Of a DNA stretch of 64,000 bases, positions 16,301 through 26,449 are shown piece after piece. The notes under the pieces were generated by a model that saw nothing but the letters and a program-made list of their open reading frames with translations, searched no databases and was not told where the DNA came from. This DNA is from an uncultured Carboxylicivirga sp. (GTDB lineage Bacteria; Bacteroidota; Bacteroidia; Bacteroidales; Marinilabiliaceae), in the NCBI GenBank assembly GCA_947503525.1, contig CANNEA010000001.1, positions 496,001 to 560,000 of the forward strand, written 5' to 3'. Numbering within the stretch: position 1 is the first letter of the stretch; each line of letters opens with the position of its first letter. A program made the translations under genes and the position numbers.

Positions 16301-17956
16301 ATGCTTAAATCACTTTCCATATCAAACTATGCACTCATTGATCAGGTAGATATCAATTTTGATAGTGGCCTGACTGTTATTACAGGTGAAACTGGTGCTG
16401 GTAAATCGGTATTGCTTGGAGCTCTATCCTTAATACTTGGACATAGGAGTGATTTAAATGCCTTACTCGATCGCGATCGAAAATGCATTGTAGAGGGTGA
16501 GTTTTTTGTTGGTAATTATGGCCTTCAGGACGTTTTTATTCAGTATGACGTTGATTATGAAGATTCAACAATTATTCGTAGAGAAGTTCTGCCCAGTGGT
16601 AAATCTCGTGCATTTGTAAATGATACTCTTGTCAACTTAAACTTCTTAAAAGAAATAGGGAATAAATTAATAGATGTGCATTCTCAGCATCAAAATTTAT
16701 TATTGGACGATAGTGGCTTTCAGCGCATGGTCATCGATTCGGTAGCCAATAATAAGATATTACGAGAGCAATACGAAAGTGTCTATAAGAAATATAAAAG
16801 CTTATTATCCAAAATTGAAGGTTTAGTTGAAGAAAATAATAGGCAGAAAGATGATCTGGACTATATGCAGTTTCAATTTAAGCAATTGGATGAAGCCAAT
16901 TTGGTAGATGGAGAATTGATTGAACTCGAACAAAGCCTGCAAGAATTATCGCATGCTGAAGAAATAAAAACAACTTTATCGGATATTGATCGGGTTCTGT
17001 CTCATGAGCCCAATCAAATAGTTGAGGCTTTATATTCAGCTCTGAATAATATTCAAAAAATAAGTTCGTATTTGCATGATGGAGAGGAATTGGTCAAACG
17101 AATTGAGTCATCTTATATTGAACTTAAAGATTTAGCTGATGATTTGGGTACTCGAGCTGAAGATATGGAATATGACCCAATTGCTATTCAGAATGTGCAG
17201 GAGCGACTGGATTTAATATATGGCTTACAAAAGAAACATCACCTAGAGTCAATTGCAGAATTAGTTGAATTAAAAGATGATCTTCAATTAAAGATTGATA
17301 AAATTAATTTTTTCGACGATGAATTAAAGAACTTGAAAGTTGAGTTAGCTGAAATGGAAAAGGATTTAGCTTCTAAAGCCAAACAATTGACCAAATCACG
17401 CGAAACTGTTTTCACAAAAGTCAAGTCGGAAATTGATGGTAAACTAAAGGCCTTAGGAATGCCTCATGCAAATTTTGTCATTCAATCTGGTGTAATGGAT
17501 AGTTATGGTCCTTTTGGAAAGGATGCCATTGAATTTTTATTCTCAGGGAATAAAAATGGCGAGCCATCATCAATTAATAAGGTCGCTTCCGGAGGAGAAA
17601 TGTCAAGGGTAATGTTAAGTATTAAATCTTTGCTTTCGTCTGCCAAAGGATTGCCAACTATCATTTTTGATGAAATTGATACCGGGGTTTCTGGTGAAGT
17701 AGCTGATCAGATGGGAGTAATAATGACGGAAATGGCTAATGCATTACAGGTGGTTAGTATTACTCATTTACCACAAATTGCGGTAAAAGGAGATCATCAT
17801 TTTAAAGTATTTAAAACTGATAATGAAGAAAAGACCATTTCGCAAATCACTAAAATGTCGCATGAAGACAGGGTTGTAGAAATTGCAAAGATGCTAAGTG
17901 GGTCTAAATTATCAGATGCTGCACTTGAAAATGCACGTACACTCTTGAAAAACTAG
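16301..17956 (+). CDS. recN: DNA repair ATPase RecN
   Basis: SMC-like ATPase for double-strand break repair. An N-terminal Walker A, GETGAGKSVLLGAL, is at about 29-42. Long coiled coil arms occupy about 150-370. The C-terminal ABC part has the signature VASGGEMSRVMLSIKSLL and Walker B TIIFDEIDTGVSGEVA, followed by the H-loop VVSITHLPQIA. The length of 551 is typical. It begins 4 bases after porD and is probably the last gene of the coaBC-porD-recN operon. Confidence 0.95.
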   Translation: MLKSLSISNYALIDQVDINFDSGLTVITGETGAGKSVLLGALSLILGHRSDLNALLDRDRKCIVEGEFFVGNYGLQDVFIQYDVDYEDSTIIRREVLPSGKSRAFVNDTLVNLNFLKEIGNKLIDVHSQHQNLLLDDSGFQRMVIDSVANNKILREQYESVYKKYKSLLSKIEGLVEENNRQKDDLDYMQFQFKQLDEANLVDGELIELEQSLQELSHAEEIKTTLSDIDRVLSHEPNQIVEALYSALNNIQKISSYLHDGEELVKRIESSYIELKDLADDLGTRAEDMEYDPIAIQNVQERLDLIYGLQKKHHLESIAELVELKDDLQLKIDKINFFDDELKNLKVELAEMEKDLASKAKQLTKSRETVFTKVKSEIDGKLKALGMPHANFVIQSGVMDSYGPFGKDAIEFLFSGNKNGEPSSINKVASGGEMSRVMLSIKSLLSSAKGLPTIIFDEIDTGVSGEVADQMGVIMTEMANALQVVSITHLPQIAVKGDHHFKVFKTDNEEKTISQITKMSHEDRVVEIAKMLSGSKLSDAALENARTLLKN

Positions 17957-18041
17957 TTTTACCTTCCTAAATTGTAAGAACTAATTACGTTTCCATTTGT
18001 TATTTAAAACTGGATTAGATTAAAATAAATTAAATTGTAAC

Positions 18042-18071
18042 TTGTGTTGTACAACATATGACTTATATTTG
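18042..18071 (+). promoter_or_regulatory. promoter of fabI
   Basis: TTG at 18042-18044, a 19-base spacer and TATATTTG at 18064-18071 match the Bacteroidota consensus. The predicted start of transcription near 18078 rules out the longer reading frame that begins at 18042 and supports translation from 18093. Confidence 0.75.
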
Positions 18072-18092
18072 TGCGCTCAAAAAAAAACTGAT

Positions 18093-18938
18093 ATGGGATT
18101 TGATCTTTTAAAAGGAAAAAGAGGAATTATTTTCGGAGCACTTAATGACATGTCTATTGCATGGAAAGTGGCGGAAAGAGCTCATGAAGAAGGTGCTCAA
18201 TTTACATTATCTAATACTCCTGTTGCTTGCCGTATGGGTGAAGTAATTGAATTAGGTAAAAAGTGTAATGCCGAAATAATTCCAGCTGATGCGACTAAAG
18301 TATCCGACCTTGAGGATGTTTTTACCAAGTCAATGGAAGTGTTGGGAGGAAAAGTTGACTTTGTTCTTCACTCTATTGGAATGTCGTTAAATGTGCGCAA
18401 GAAGCGTGTTTACCATGATTTAGACTATAACTATCTAAATAAAACCTTAGATATATCTGCTATTTCGTTTCATAAAATGTTACAAGTAGCTTTTAAAATG
18501 GATGCAATTAGTGAGTGGGGCTCTGTTTTAGGTTTAAGTTATGTAGCTGCACAACGTACTTTATATGGATATAATGATATGGCTGACGCGAAAGCTTTGC
18601 TTGAGTCAATTGGTCGTAGTTTCGGATATATTTATGGACGCGAACGCAAAGTACGTGTAAATACAATTTCTCAATCGCCAACGATTACAACAGCCGGTAG
18701 TGGTGTAAAAGGTATTGATGGCTTAATTGACTTCTCGGATCGTATGTCACCTCTTGGTAATGCCGATGCTGATGATTGTGCGGCTTATTGTTTAACCATG
18801 TTCTCTGATTTAACTAAAAAAGTTACCATGCAAAACCTCTTCCATGATGGTGGATTTTCCAACATGGGAATGAGTCTCAGAGCCATGACCCAATACAATA
18901 AAAGTTTCGATCAGAACGATATAGAAAACTTATATTAA
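18093..18938 (+). CDS. fabI: enoyl-[acyl-carrier-protein] reductase (NADH) FabI
   Basis: Last reduction step of each fatty acid elongation cycle. Start at 18093 (MGFDLLKGKRG), set by the promoter and by family length; 281 residues. The cofactor region is GKRGIIFGALNDMSIAW, a FabI-type divergent glycine motif. FVLHSIGMS is the NNAG equivalent. Catalytic Tyr and Lys lie in LYGYNDMADAKALLE with Tyr-x6-Lys spacing, as in FabI and not the Tyr-x3-Lys of ordinary SDRs. The C-terminal FHDGGFSNMG segment is typical. The gene is monocistronic, with a strong terminator. Confidence 0.92.
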   Translation: MGFDLLKGKRGIIFGALNDMSIAWKVAERAHEEGAQFTLSNTPVACRMGEVIELGKKCNAEIIPADATKVSDLEDVFTKSMEVLGGKVDFVLHSIGMSLNVRKKRVYHDLDYNYLNKTLDISAISFHKMLQVAFKMDAISEWGSVLGLSYVAAQRTLYGYNDMADAKALLESIGRSFGYIYGRERKVRVNTISQSPTITTAGSGVKGIDGLIDFSDRMSPLGNADADDCAAYCLTMFSDLTKKVTMQNLFHDGGFSNMGMSLRAMTQYNKSFDQNDIENLY

Positions 18939-18945
18939 AAGAAAG

Positions 18946-18976
18946 AAAAAAGGGTGTTAAAAACACCCTTTTTTTA
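18946..18976 (+). terminator. intrinsic terminator of fabI
   Basis: AGGGTGTT at 18951-18958 pairs with AACACCCT at 18962-18969, followed by seven T. Confidence 0.9.
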
Positions 18977-19114
18977 TAGGGATTATTTACTGAAAACCAT
19001 AGGTTTAAAATTTTCAAAACCGCTCCAGAATCATTACATTTGGCGTCGTTTTGATTTAAACTTGCCATGAGCTTGATCATGGCTAGTAATATAGTAGGAA
19101 AAATATATCTTATC

Positions 19115-20020
19115 ATGGATAAATACCGGATAAATCACCTTAAGGAATTAGAAGCAGAATCGATTTACGTTATCAGAGAAGTTGCTGCTCAATTCGAAAA
19201 TCCAGTGATGTTATTTTCAGGAGGTAAAGACTCTATTGTAATGTTTCATTTAGCGCGTAAGGCTTTTTGGCCAGCTAAGGTGCCATTTCCTTTGATGCAT
19301 ATTGACACAGGACATAACTTTCCTGAAACAATTGAATATCGCGATAGAGTAATGAAGGAGACCGGAACCAAATGTGTTGTTGCATTGGTTCAGGAATCAA
19401 TCGACCAGGGACGTGTAGTTGAGGAGCAAGGTGTTAATGCCAGTAGAAACAAATTACAGACCACAACATTATTAGATGCTATCGAAGGAAATAAATTTGA
19501 TGCAGCTATGGGTGGAGGTCGACGCGACGAAGAGAAAGCACGTGCGAAAGAACGTTTCTTTTCACACCGCGATGAATTCGGTCAATGGGATCCGAAGAAT
19601 CAGCGTCCGGAATTGTGGAACTTGTTTAATGGCCGTAAAAATATGGGAGAGCATTTTCGTGTATTCCCTATTAGTAATTGGACTGAGATGGATGTGTGGC
19701 AATACATCTATATGGAGCAAATAGAATTACCTAATTTATATTTCACGCACAAGCGCGAGGTGTTTAATCGCGATGGTACGTGGATGGCCAATGAGCCTTG
19801 TATGCAGTTGAAAGAAGGCGAAAAGCTGGAAGTTAAAGATGTTCGTTGTCGCACTATCGGTGATGTGACTTGTACAGGTTTAACATTATCAAAAGCCAAT
19901 ACACTTGAAGATATTATTCAGGAGGTTGCAGCAACACGCACAACTGAGCGTGGAGGACGAGCAGATGATAAACGTTCAGAATCAGCGATGGAAGATCGCA
20001 AACGCGAAGGGTATTTCTAA
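19115..20020 (+). CDS. cysD: sulfate adenylyltransferase small subunit CysD
   Basis: With CysN it makes adenosine phosphosulfate from ATP and sulfate. Start at 19115 (MDKYRINHLKELEAES) gives the standard 301 residues. A 16-codon upstream extension is not family-like. The PP-loop is VMLFSGGKDSIVMFHLA. GGGRRDEEKARAKER and the C-terminal TERGGRADDKRSESAMEDRKREGYF are the classic CysD segments. A TACATTTG at 19035-19042 could be the -7 box. cysN follows after 114 bases. No cysC, cysH or sulfite reductase gene is adjacent. Confidence 0.94.
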   Translation: MDKYRINHLKELEAESIYVIREVAAQFENPVMLFSGGKDSIVMFHLARKAFWPAKVPFPLMHIDTGHNFPETIEYRDRVMKETGTKCVVALVQESIDQGRVVEEQGVNASRNKLQTTTLLDAIEGNKFDAAMGGGRRDEEKARAKERFFSHRDEFGQWDPKNQRPELWNLFNGRKNMGEHFRVFPISNWTEMDVWQYIYMEQIELPNLYFTHKREVFNRDGTWMANEPCMQLKEGEKLEVKDVRCRTIGDVTCTGLTLSKANTLEDIIQEVAATRTTERGGRADDKRSESAMEDRKREGYF

Positions 20021-20134
20021 AGTTTTGTTAATATGAAAAGAGCTGTCTAAGTTTTATGAACAAGCTAATTGATTATCAGGCGAGTTCTAGCTAAGCATGG
20101 AAAGCAATTTTGACACATAAAAAATTACGATACT

Positions 20135-21412
20135 ATGTCCGGAAAAGAATCAGGATATTTAAATATGGAGCTTTTACGATTTACCACTGCAGGTAGTGTG
20201 GATGATGGTAAAAGTACCTTGATAGGCCGATTGCTTTATGATAGTAAGGCCATTTTTGAAGATCAGATGGAAGCCATTGAGCGTGTTAGCGAGCGTTCGG
20301 GTCATGAAGAGGTAAACCTGGCATTGTTAACTGATGGTCTTCGATCGGAGCGTGAACAAGGTATTACAATTGATGTGGCCTACCGTTATTTTGCTACTCC
20401 CAAACGTAAATTTATTATTGCAGATACTCCGGGGCATATCCAGTATACTCGTAATATGGTTACCGGCGCGAGTACGGCTAATGTGGCATTGATACTAGTT
20501 GATGCACGTCATGGAGTATTGGAGCAAACATTACGTCATGCTTTTATTGCGTCTCAATTGCAAATTCCTCATGTTATTTTCTGTATCAACAAAATGGATT
20601 TGGTTGATTATGATCAGGAAACATTTGAGAAAATTAAATCTGATATTGATGCGGTGTCATCGAAACTATCCGTTAGAGATATTCGATTTGTACCCATTAG
20701 TGCTTTAAAAGGTGATAATGTGGTTGATCGTTCTGAAGTGATGGATTGGTATGATGGACCAACTTTAATGTATCTTCTTGAAAATATACATATCAGTAGC
20801 GATGTGAATCATGAAGATTTCCGTTTCCCGGTACAATATGTTATTCGTCCTCAATCGGTCGATTGGCCGGATTATAGAGGTTATGGCGGGCGTATTGCCA
20901 GTGGAGATGTTAAGTTGGGAGATGAAGTTGTGGTGTTGCCTAGTGGATTTACATCTAAGGTAAAAACCATTGATCTGATGGATGAATCTTTGGAAATTGG
21001 TTTTGCTCCTCAATCTGTATCAATTACATTGGAAGATGATATTGATATCAGCAGGGGGGATATGTTGGTAAAAACTACTAACGGAGCCTCTCCTAAAAAT
21101 AGTCAGGATATTGAATTAATGGTTTGTTGGTTCAATGAAAGAGGACTGATGCCAAGGGGTAAGTATGTTGTTCGTCACACTTCAGCTGAGGCACGTTGTA
21201 TGATTACCGATGTGACCTACAAGATGGACATTAACACTCTTGAGAAAAATGTAGAAGATAAGTCGGTTAAAATGAATGATATTGCTCGTATTAAAATACG
21301 AACAACTAAGCCATTGTTCTTCGATTCATATATCCGAAACAGAAATACGGGAAGTTTGATTTTGGTTGATGAAGCTACCAATGAAACTGTTGCTGCAGGA
21401 ATGATTATTTAA
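20135..21412 (+). CDS. cysN: sulfate adenylyltransferase large subunit CysN (GTPase)
   Basis: The GTPase partner of CysD, which couples GTP hydrolysis to APS formation. G1 GSVDDGKST is at about 18-26, DTPGH near 93, NKMDLVDY near 148, and SALKGDNV follows. Domains II and III resemble EF-Tu. The 425 residues stop after domain III, so there is no fused APS kinase (CysC) as in NodQ-type proteins. A terminator follows, so cysD-cysN forms a two-gene unit. Confidence 0.94.
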   Translation: MSGKESGYLNMELLRFTTAGSVDDGKSTLIGRLLYDSKAIFEDQMEAIERVSERSGHEEVNLALLTDGLRSEREQGITIDVAYRYFATPKRKFIIADTPGHIQYTRNMVTGASTANVALILVDARHGVLEQTLRHAFIASQLQIPHVIFCINKMDLVDYDQETFEKIKSDIDAVSSKLSVRDIRFVPISALKGDNVVDRSEVMDWYDGPTLMYLLENIHISSDVNHEDFRFPVQYVIRPQSVDWPDYRGYGGRIASGDVKLGDEVVVLPSGFTSKVKTIDLMDESLEIGFAPQSVSITLEDDIDISRGDMLVKTTNGASPKNSQDIELMVCWFNERGLMPRGKYVVRHTSAEARCMITDVTYKMDINTLEKNVEDKSVKMNDIARIKIRTTKPLFFDSYIRNRNTGSLILVDEATNETVAAGMII

Positions 21413-21437
21413 AGATCTTCTTAAATATATAGGATTT

Positions 21438-21474
21438 AAAAAGCCGCTAAACGAAATTTGTTTAGCGGCTTTTG
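21438..21474. terminator. bidirectional intrinsic terminator
   Basis: Perfect 12-bp stem, AAGCCGCTAAAC (21441-21452) with GTTTAGCGGCTT (21460-21471), between convergent cysN and the FadL-like porin gene. Confidence 0.92.
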
Positions 21475-21503
21475 TATAATTAGGGTTTGGGTTATAGTGT
21501 AGA

Positions 21504-23084
21504 TTAAAATTTCCATCCAAAAGTGAAAGAAGCCTGATGTCTTCTGTGTTCCACATCAATGGTATTGAGGTTTAATCCATACCACATGGAGTTTTCAGAA
21601 GTGTCAATTTGATAGTCCTCTTCATTAAAGGTTAGGGAGTACGCCAGGTCAAAAAAGAATTTCTTATTTCGAATCCCAATGCCACCTGTGGCCATCCACT
21701 TCGACATAATTGTATTGTTAGTGTACTCTTTCTTCAAAGGAGAATCGAAGTAGGCAGCTCCACCTCGTATGGTGAAGTATGGTACTGGTCGTATTTCTAT
21801 TCCAGCTTTAAGGTCGTGTGTCATTTTAAACTCTTCCTTAATGTGTTCATTTAAGGCTTCAAATCCCGAATCATAACCATCCTTTGAGCTAATGTTTGAA
21901 GTGGTGTGATCAGTCATCTCATAGTCAAGAGAAAGTAAAGCAAACTTACCCATGACGAAAGCAAAGCTTCCCTGAGCACGATAAGGCGTACGATAGTTGT
22001 ATGAGAAGATGCCCAGATCAGAGTTTTTAATATATCTATCATAGTTAATGTAGAATGATTCAATTCCACTTTGGTATTCTTCATCAATGCCAAAGAAGGT
22101 TGGTGTGTGAAACGAAGCTCCAAATCTGAAGGGATGCAGATTTAGAATCAAACCAAGCTTTCCGTTCACCCCAAAGCCATTTTGATGCAGTTTCTGATAG
22201 GCATCGTAATAATCCAAATCTTCATTATAGGCCGGGTCAAAGCTATTGGTATTGATCTCCCTAAACGTATTTTTTTGATCAAATTTAAAAGATTGAAAGT
22301 TTAATGAAATACCTAGCATTAATACATTGCTTACATTAGCTCCAAATGTTAAACCATACTCACCGGCATAACCACTGGATTCTGAGAGGTATTTTTGCTT
22401 AACTCCATTTAAGTTGCGATTATGAATTAAGCTTGTGCCATCAACAAAGTCTTCAACTAATTCATAATGGCTAAAATATTCAGTTGCATCATCATATAAA
22501 GGATCAATAAGAAAGTTTTCATAAGCGAAATAGGCTCTGTCACTCATGCTTTGAATTGTATTGCCTTGAGCATCAAGTAACATATTATTAAGTAAAGTGT
22601 TAACTTGGCTAAAGTTGCCATTGTCACCATATACATCAACCACGTTTTGACCAATTGTAATATTCATGCTGTTGTTAAAATCAGCAGTTCTGTTATATGT
22701 GAATCCAAAATGTGTACTAATTAATCCACTTTCTTTTTCTCTCAAAGGGCGGTTAGTAGCAACTCCTCCTATTTGGTTAAAAGGAAAACTATATTTATTC
22801 TCAGTTGACTTAAATGCACCATATCTTGATGTGTTTTGGTTTAAGGATATGGATGGTGTAAAAGCAAATTCGGATGTGCGATAAACAGCTATACCTGCAG
22901 GATTTATGCTTATAGCACTTAAATCTCCACCTAAGGCTCCAAAGGCATTCGCCATCCCAAGTGATCTCGCCGTGCCGGTTAATTCTCTTTGATTAAACCT
23001 AAGTACATCAAGTTGATTCTGGCTAATGACTAATTGTGAAAACATTAGCCCTATGGTCAAAAACGAATAGAGTATCTTTTTCAT
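21504..23084 (-). CDS. FadL/OmpP1-family outer membrane transport protein
   Basis: Outer membrane beta-barrel for hydrophobic compounds. A signal peptide (MKKILYSFLTIGLMFSQLVIS) is followed by LTGTARSLGMANAFGALGGDLSAISINPAGIAVYR, the N-terminal hatch motif of Bacteroidota OmpP1/FadL/TodX proteins. The rest alternates aromatic beta strands, ending in an aromatic residue (FTFGWKF) as expected for BAM recognition. The 526 residues fit the family. It starts 32 bases after the upstream Gly/Ser-rich lipoprotein gene, so the two probably share a transcript. The substrate is unknown. Confidence 0.85.
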   Translation of the reverse strand: MKKILYSFLTIGLMFSQLVISQNQLDVLRFNQRELTGTARSLGMANAFGALGGDLSAISINPAGIAVYRTSEFAFTPSISLNQNTSRYGAFKSTENKYSFPFNQIGGVATNRPLREKESGLISTHFGFTYNRTADFNNSMNITIGQNVVDVYGDNGNFSQVNTLLNNMLLDAQGNTIQSMSDRAYFAYENFLIDPLYDDATEYFSHYELVEDFVDGTSLIHNRNLNGVKQKYLSESSGYAGEYGLTFGANVSNVLMLGISLNFQSFKFDQKNTFREINTNSFDPAYNEDLDYYDAYQKLHQNGFGVNGKLGLILNLHPFRFGASFHTPTFFGIDEEYQSGIESFYINYDRYIKNSDLGIFSYNYRTPYRAQGSFAFVMGKFALLSLDYEMTDHTTSNISSKDGYDSGFEALNEHIKEEFKMTHDLKAGIEIRPVPYFTIRGGAAYFDSPLKKEYTNNTIMSKWMATGGIGIRNKKFFFDLAYSLTFNEEDYQIDTSENSMWYGLNLNTIDVEHRRHQASFTFGWKF

Positions 23085-23116
23085 TTGTTAGAATTTTAAG
23101 GTTATGTTGAAGACGG

Positions 23117-24595
23117 TTATCTTGAGCCTCTGCTTGATCCTCCTCCTCTTGATCCACCTCCGGACGAACCACCTGAACTTCTTGATCCACCTGAACTGCG
23201 AGAGCCGCCACCAGATGATCGACTTGGAGAATAGCTGTTACCACCTCCCGATGATCGACTTGGAGAATAAGTGCTTCCTCTTGATCCCGATGATTTGGAA
23301 GGTGTATAGTTTGGTTTTGATGAACTTCTACTGTAAGTCCTTGTTCCTCCTGAGGCCGGATTCGATGTTCTATTACCTGATCCAGAATTATAGCTTCTAG
23401 TTCTTCCGTTACCTGACGGTCTTGTATATGAACTTTTAGCGTTATAATTAGATCTGGTGTATCTATTATTTTGGTTTTGATTAGCGGGGCTGTAACTTCT
23501 TCTGGTAGTTCTTGTTTTACTAGGGTTTGTATTTCCAGAATTGGTTGATTGTGAGCTACCTGTTCTTACATAAGTTCGCCCATCATTTTTATTAGTAATG
23601 ACTCTTTGATTGGTTTGATTATAATTAACACGTGTATTGCCATTTTCATAAGCCCCAGTAGGTCTGTTATTAGAGCTCTTCAGTGAACTACCGCCTCTAC
23701 TTTCTGTGGTTGAACGATTTGTTGCTCTTGTTTCGCTTTGTGTATATGCTGATGAAAAGCCTCTTGGGCGATTAACTGTCTGACGAGCTGTAGCTGATCC
23801 TCCACCTCCCGGGTAGTAACCACCGCCACCGCCGGACCAATAGCCATCATTCCATCCATTGTAATAGCCATGATGATATCCGCCGTAATGGCCTCCATAA
23901 CCTGGACCACACCAGCCACCACCATGCCACGGATTGCAATAGCCATAACCATATCCCCAACCATATCGCCAAGGATCGTAGTAACCACGACCATATCCCC
24001 AACCAGATCGCCAAGGATTGTAGTAAGCACTACCATACATATAAGAATTATACATAGGGTTAGTCCAGCTAGGAAATGCATAAGCGTAGTTGCCGTCTAC
24101 ATATACGTTCCAATTCCAATTGTTCGAATAAATAATATCATTATACATTGGTGACCAATATGGAATGCCATTAAAAGGCCCATGGAATCTAATCATCCGT
24201 TCGGCATAATCCTGATCCATTTGCGAACCTTCAAAATCATTTACCCAATAGCCCGTTTCTTCATTGTAATAGACTAAAGTATCAGTTTCCTGAATAGTAT
24301 CATTGTCCAGTAAGGCAAGGTATTCCGATTGAATTTGTGAGAAATTACGATTATCCTCCTGAGCTAAGTCTGATTTCTGATATTCGTTAGCCATCTGATT
24401 GAATTCCTTCTTATCAGCCTTCTTAATTTCTTTTTGAGTCTGCACAGGTGCATATTCATCCGAAACAGTTGTTGGCTGACTCTGTGGACGGTAGTACAAA
24501 TCATCATCGTAATAACTGCTATCTGTCCATTTTGCAGAGCTACAAGCAGAAAGCAATGAGATGATTAAAATGCCTATGTAAAATTTAGATTTCAT
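23117..24595 (-). CDS. Tyr/Gly- and Ser/Gly-rich low-complexity lipoprotein
   Basis: A 492-residue envelope protein with lipobox LLSAC (Cys18). After an acidic N-terminal part comes a Trp/Tyr/Gly/Pro-rich block at about 165-265 with near repeats such as YNPWRSGWGYGRGYYDPWRYG, 42 bases apart in DNA. A long Arg/Ser/Thr/Asn-rich region follows, and a C-terminal tail of SRSSGGG units includes a 36-base DNA repeat. No enzyme domain is visible. An unusually good Shine-Dalgarno (GGAGG) lies 7 bases before the ATG, rare in Bacteroidota. The basic, disordered tail could bind polysaccharide or peptidoglycan, which is inference. The FadL-like gene follows. Confidence 0.75.
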   Translation of the reverse strand: MKSKFYIGILIISLLSACSSAKWTDSSYYDDDLYYRPQSQPTTVSDEYAPVQTQKEIKKADKKEFNQMANEYQKSDLAQEDNRNFSQIQSEYLALLDNDTIQETDTLVYYNEETGYWVNDFEGSQMDQDYAERMIRFHGPFNGIPYWSPMYNDIIYSNNWNWNVYVDGNYAYAFPSWTNPMYNSYMYGSAYYNPWRSGWGYGRGYYDPWRYGWGYGYGYCNPWHGGGWCGPGYGGHYGGYHHGYYNGWNDGYWSGGGGGYYPGGGGSATARQTVNRPRGFSSAYTQSETRATNRSTTESRGGSSLKSSNNRPTGAYENGNTRVNYNQTNQRVITNKNDGRTYVRTGSSQSTNSGNTNPSKTRTTRRSYSPANQNQNNRYTRSNYNAKSSYTRPSGNGRTRSYNSGSGNRTSNPASGGTRTYSRSSSKPNYTPSKSSGSRGSTYSPSRSSGGGNSYSPSRSSGGGSRSSGGSRSSGGSSGGGSRGGGSSRGSR

Positions 24596-24837
24596 AAGAA
24601 TTCCTCCAAATTAGAACTGTTTAATTATTATAGAAATTAACAAAAAACGTACCACAAGCTTAAAAATTGTAAAAAAATCAAAAATAAATTTTAGTTGTGG
24701 ATTTTGGGTCTTTTGCAGGCGAATGTAATTAAACCATGACAATATTAAAAAATCACACCTAAGAGCCTAATGTTTTGCACGAAATTTTGTTATTTTGTGC
24801 GACTTACATGAATTTGGAATAAAACAAGAAAATAGAT

Positions 24838-26313
24838 ATGGCAAAAGTACTAACGCCTAGAAGTGAAAGTTACTCACAATGGTATAATGACCTGGTGTTG
24901 AAAGCTGATTTGGCTGAAAATTCAGCTGTGCGTGGTTGCATGGTTATTAAGCCTTATGGTTATGCGATTTGGGAAAAAATGCAAGCCCAACTGGACAAGA
25001 TGTTTAAGGAAACCGGACATGAAAACGCCTATTTCCCCATATTTATTCCAAAATCTTTTTTCAGTAAGGAAGCAGATCATGTTGAAGGTTTTGCTAAGGA
25101 GTGTGCAGTTGTTACGCATTATCGCTTAATGAATAATCCTGATGGTGACGGTGTTGTTGTTGATCCGGAGGCAAAATTGGAAGAAGAATTAATTGTTCGC
25201 CCTACATCAGAGACTATTATTTGGAATACATACAAAAATTGGATTCAATCCTATAGAGACCTGCCGATTAAATGTAATCAATGGGCTAATGTTGTAAGGT
25301 GGGAAATGCGTACGCGTTTATTCCTACGTACTGCTGAATTTCTATGGCAAGAAGGGCATACAGCTCATTCAACCAAAGCTGAAGCCATTGAAGAAACGGA
25401 AACAATGATTAATGTGTATGCTAAGTTTGCTGAAGAGTTCATGGGTGTTCCGGTTATTCAGGGATTCAAAACTGCTAGTGAGCGATTTGCAGGGGCATTA
25501 GAAACCTATACCATAGAAGCATTAATGCAAGATGGTAAAGCTTTGCAATCAGGCACTTCACATTTTCTGGGACAAAACTTTGCTAAGGCATTTGATGTTA
25601 AGTTTGCCAGCAAGGAAGGAAAGGAAGATTATGTTTGGGCTACTTCATGGGGTGTATCAACTCGTTTGATGGGCGCCTTAATAATGGCACATTCTGATGA
25701 TCATGGTTTAGTATTACCTCCGAAATTGGCACCTTACCAGGTGGTTATTGTTCCTATCTATCGTAAGGACGAAGAATTAGAGAAGATAAAGGTGGTTGCT
25801 GAAAACATTAAGTCTAAACTTGGAGCTAAAGGTGTTGATGTTAAGTTTGATTTTAGTGATAACAGAAAGCCGGGTTGGAAATTTGCGCAGTACGAATTAA
25901 AAGGTGTACCCGTAAGATTAGCCATCGGACCTCGTGATATTGAAAATGGTACAGTTGAGGTTGCACGTCGCGACAACCTGACAAAAGAAACGGTATCCAT
26001 TGAAGGTATTGACGAATATATTTCCACACTTTTGGATGAAATTCAGGAGAGCATTTATAATAAGGCCTTAGAATTCAGAGCAGAGAATACACGTTCTGTG
26101 GATACTTACGACGAATTCAAAAAAGTTTTAGATGACAAAGGTGGATTTGTATTCGCTCATTGGGATGGAACAGAAGAGACTGAGAAACGAATAAAGGATG
26201 AGACAAAAGCTACAATTCGTTGTATTCCTTTGGATCAACCTGATGAAGATGGAATAGACATGGTGAGTGGTAAACCATCTAAGAAGCGTGTTATTTTTGC
26301 AAGAGCTTACTAA
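24838..26313 (+). CDS. proS: prolyl-tRNA synthetase (archaeal/eukaryote-like ProS)
   Basis: Charges tRNA-Pro. The 491 residues match the type without the long bacterial insertion domain. Class II motif 1 lies around [17 protein letters not shown], motif 2 in [28 protein letters not shown] and motif 3 in [25 protein letters not shown]. The anticodon-binding domain (about 300-400) and a C-terminal zinc-like domain follow. The C-terminal domain ends in a Tyr, RVIFARAY, as in this group. Bacteroidota normally use this form. It is monocistronic with a clear terminator. I found no tRNA-like T-box structure upstream. Confidence 0.95.
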   Translation: MAKVLTPRSESYSQWYNDLVLKADLAENSAVRGCMVIKPYGYAIWEKMQAQLDKMFKETGHENAYFPIFIPKSFFSKEADHVEGFAKECAVVTHYRLMNNPDGDGVVVDPEAKLEEELIVRPTSETIIWNTYKNWIQSYRDLPIKCNQWANVVRWEMRTRLFLRTAEFLWQEGHTAHSTKAEAIEETETMINVYAKFAEEFMGVPVIQGFKTASERFAGALETYTIEALMQDGKALQSGTSHFLGQNFAKAFDVKFASKEGKEDYVWATSWGVSTRLMGALIMAHSDDHGLVLPPKLAPYQVVIVPIYRKDEELEKIKVVAENIKSKLGAKGVDVKFDFSDNRKPGWKFAQYELKGVPVRLAIGPRDIENGTVEVARRDNLTKETVSIEGIDEYISTLLDEIQESIYNKALEFRAENTRSVDTYDEFKKVLDDKGGFVFAHWDGTEETEKRIKDETKATIRCIPLDQPDEDGIDMVSGKPSKKRVIFARAY

Positions 26314-26367
26314 AGGTAGTTTATTTGTTGAAAGTTCTAAAGTAGAAAGTTAAATACAAGGATATAG

Positions 26368-26399
26368 AAAGGGAAATCATTTTGATTTCCCTTTTTTTT
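26368..26399 (+). terminator. intrinsic terminator of proS
   Basis: AAAGGGAAATCA pairs with TGATTTCCCTTT around loop TTT, followed by a long T run. Confidence 0.92.
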
Positions 26400-26449
26400 G
26401 TCTTTATTTATACTAGTGTTATATGCTTTCACCCTTAAAGACTAAATAG

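Noticed and set aside
23211-24030. Tandem DNA repeats considered as a CRISPR array
   Set aside because: Only two or so near copies with 36- or 42-base periods that encode repeated protein motifs in frame, with no unique spacers between identical repeats.
23680-24154. Met/Ile/Thr-rich frames on both strands within the low-complexity lipoprotein gene
   Set aside because: They arise from repeated codons of the Gly/Tyr-rich protein read in other frames.
24596-24837. T-box riboswitch or proline leader upstream of proS
   Set aside because: No T-box core, no proline-rich small ORF and no terminator hairpin; the only small ORF has eight codons without Pro.
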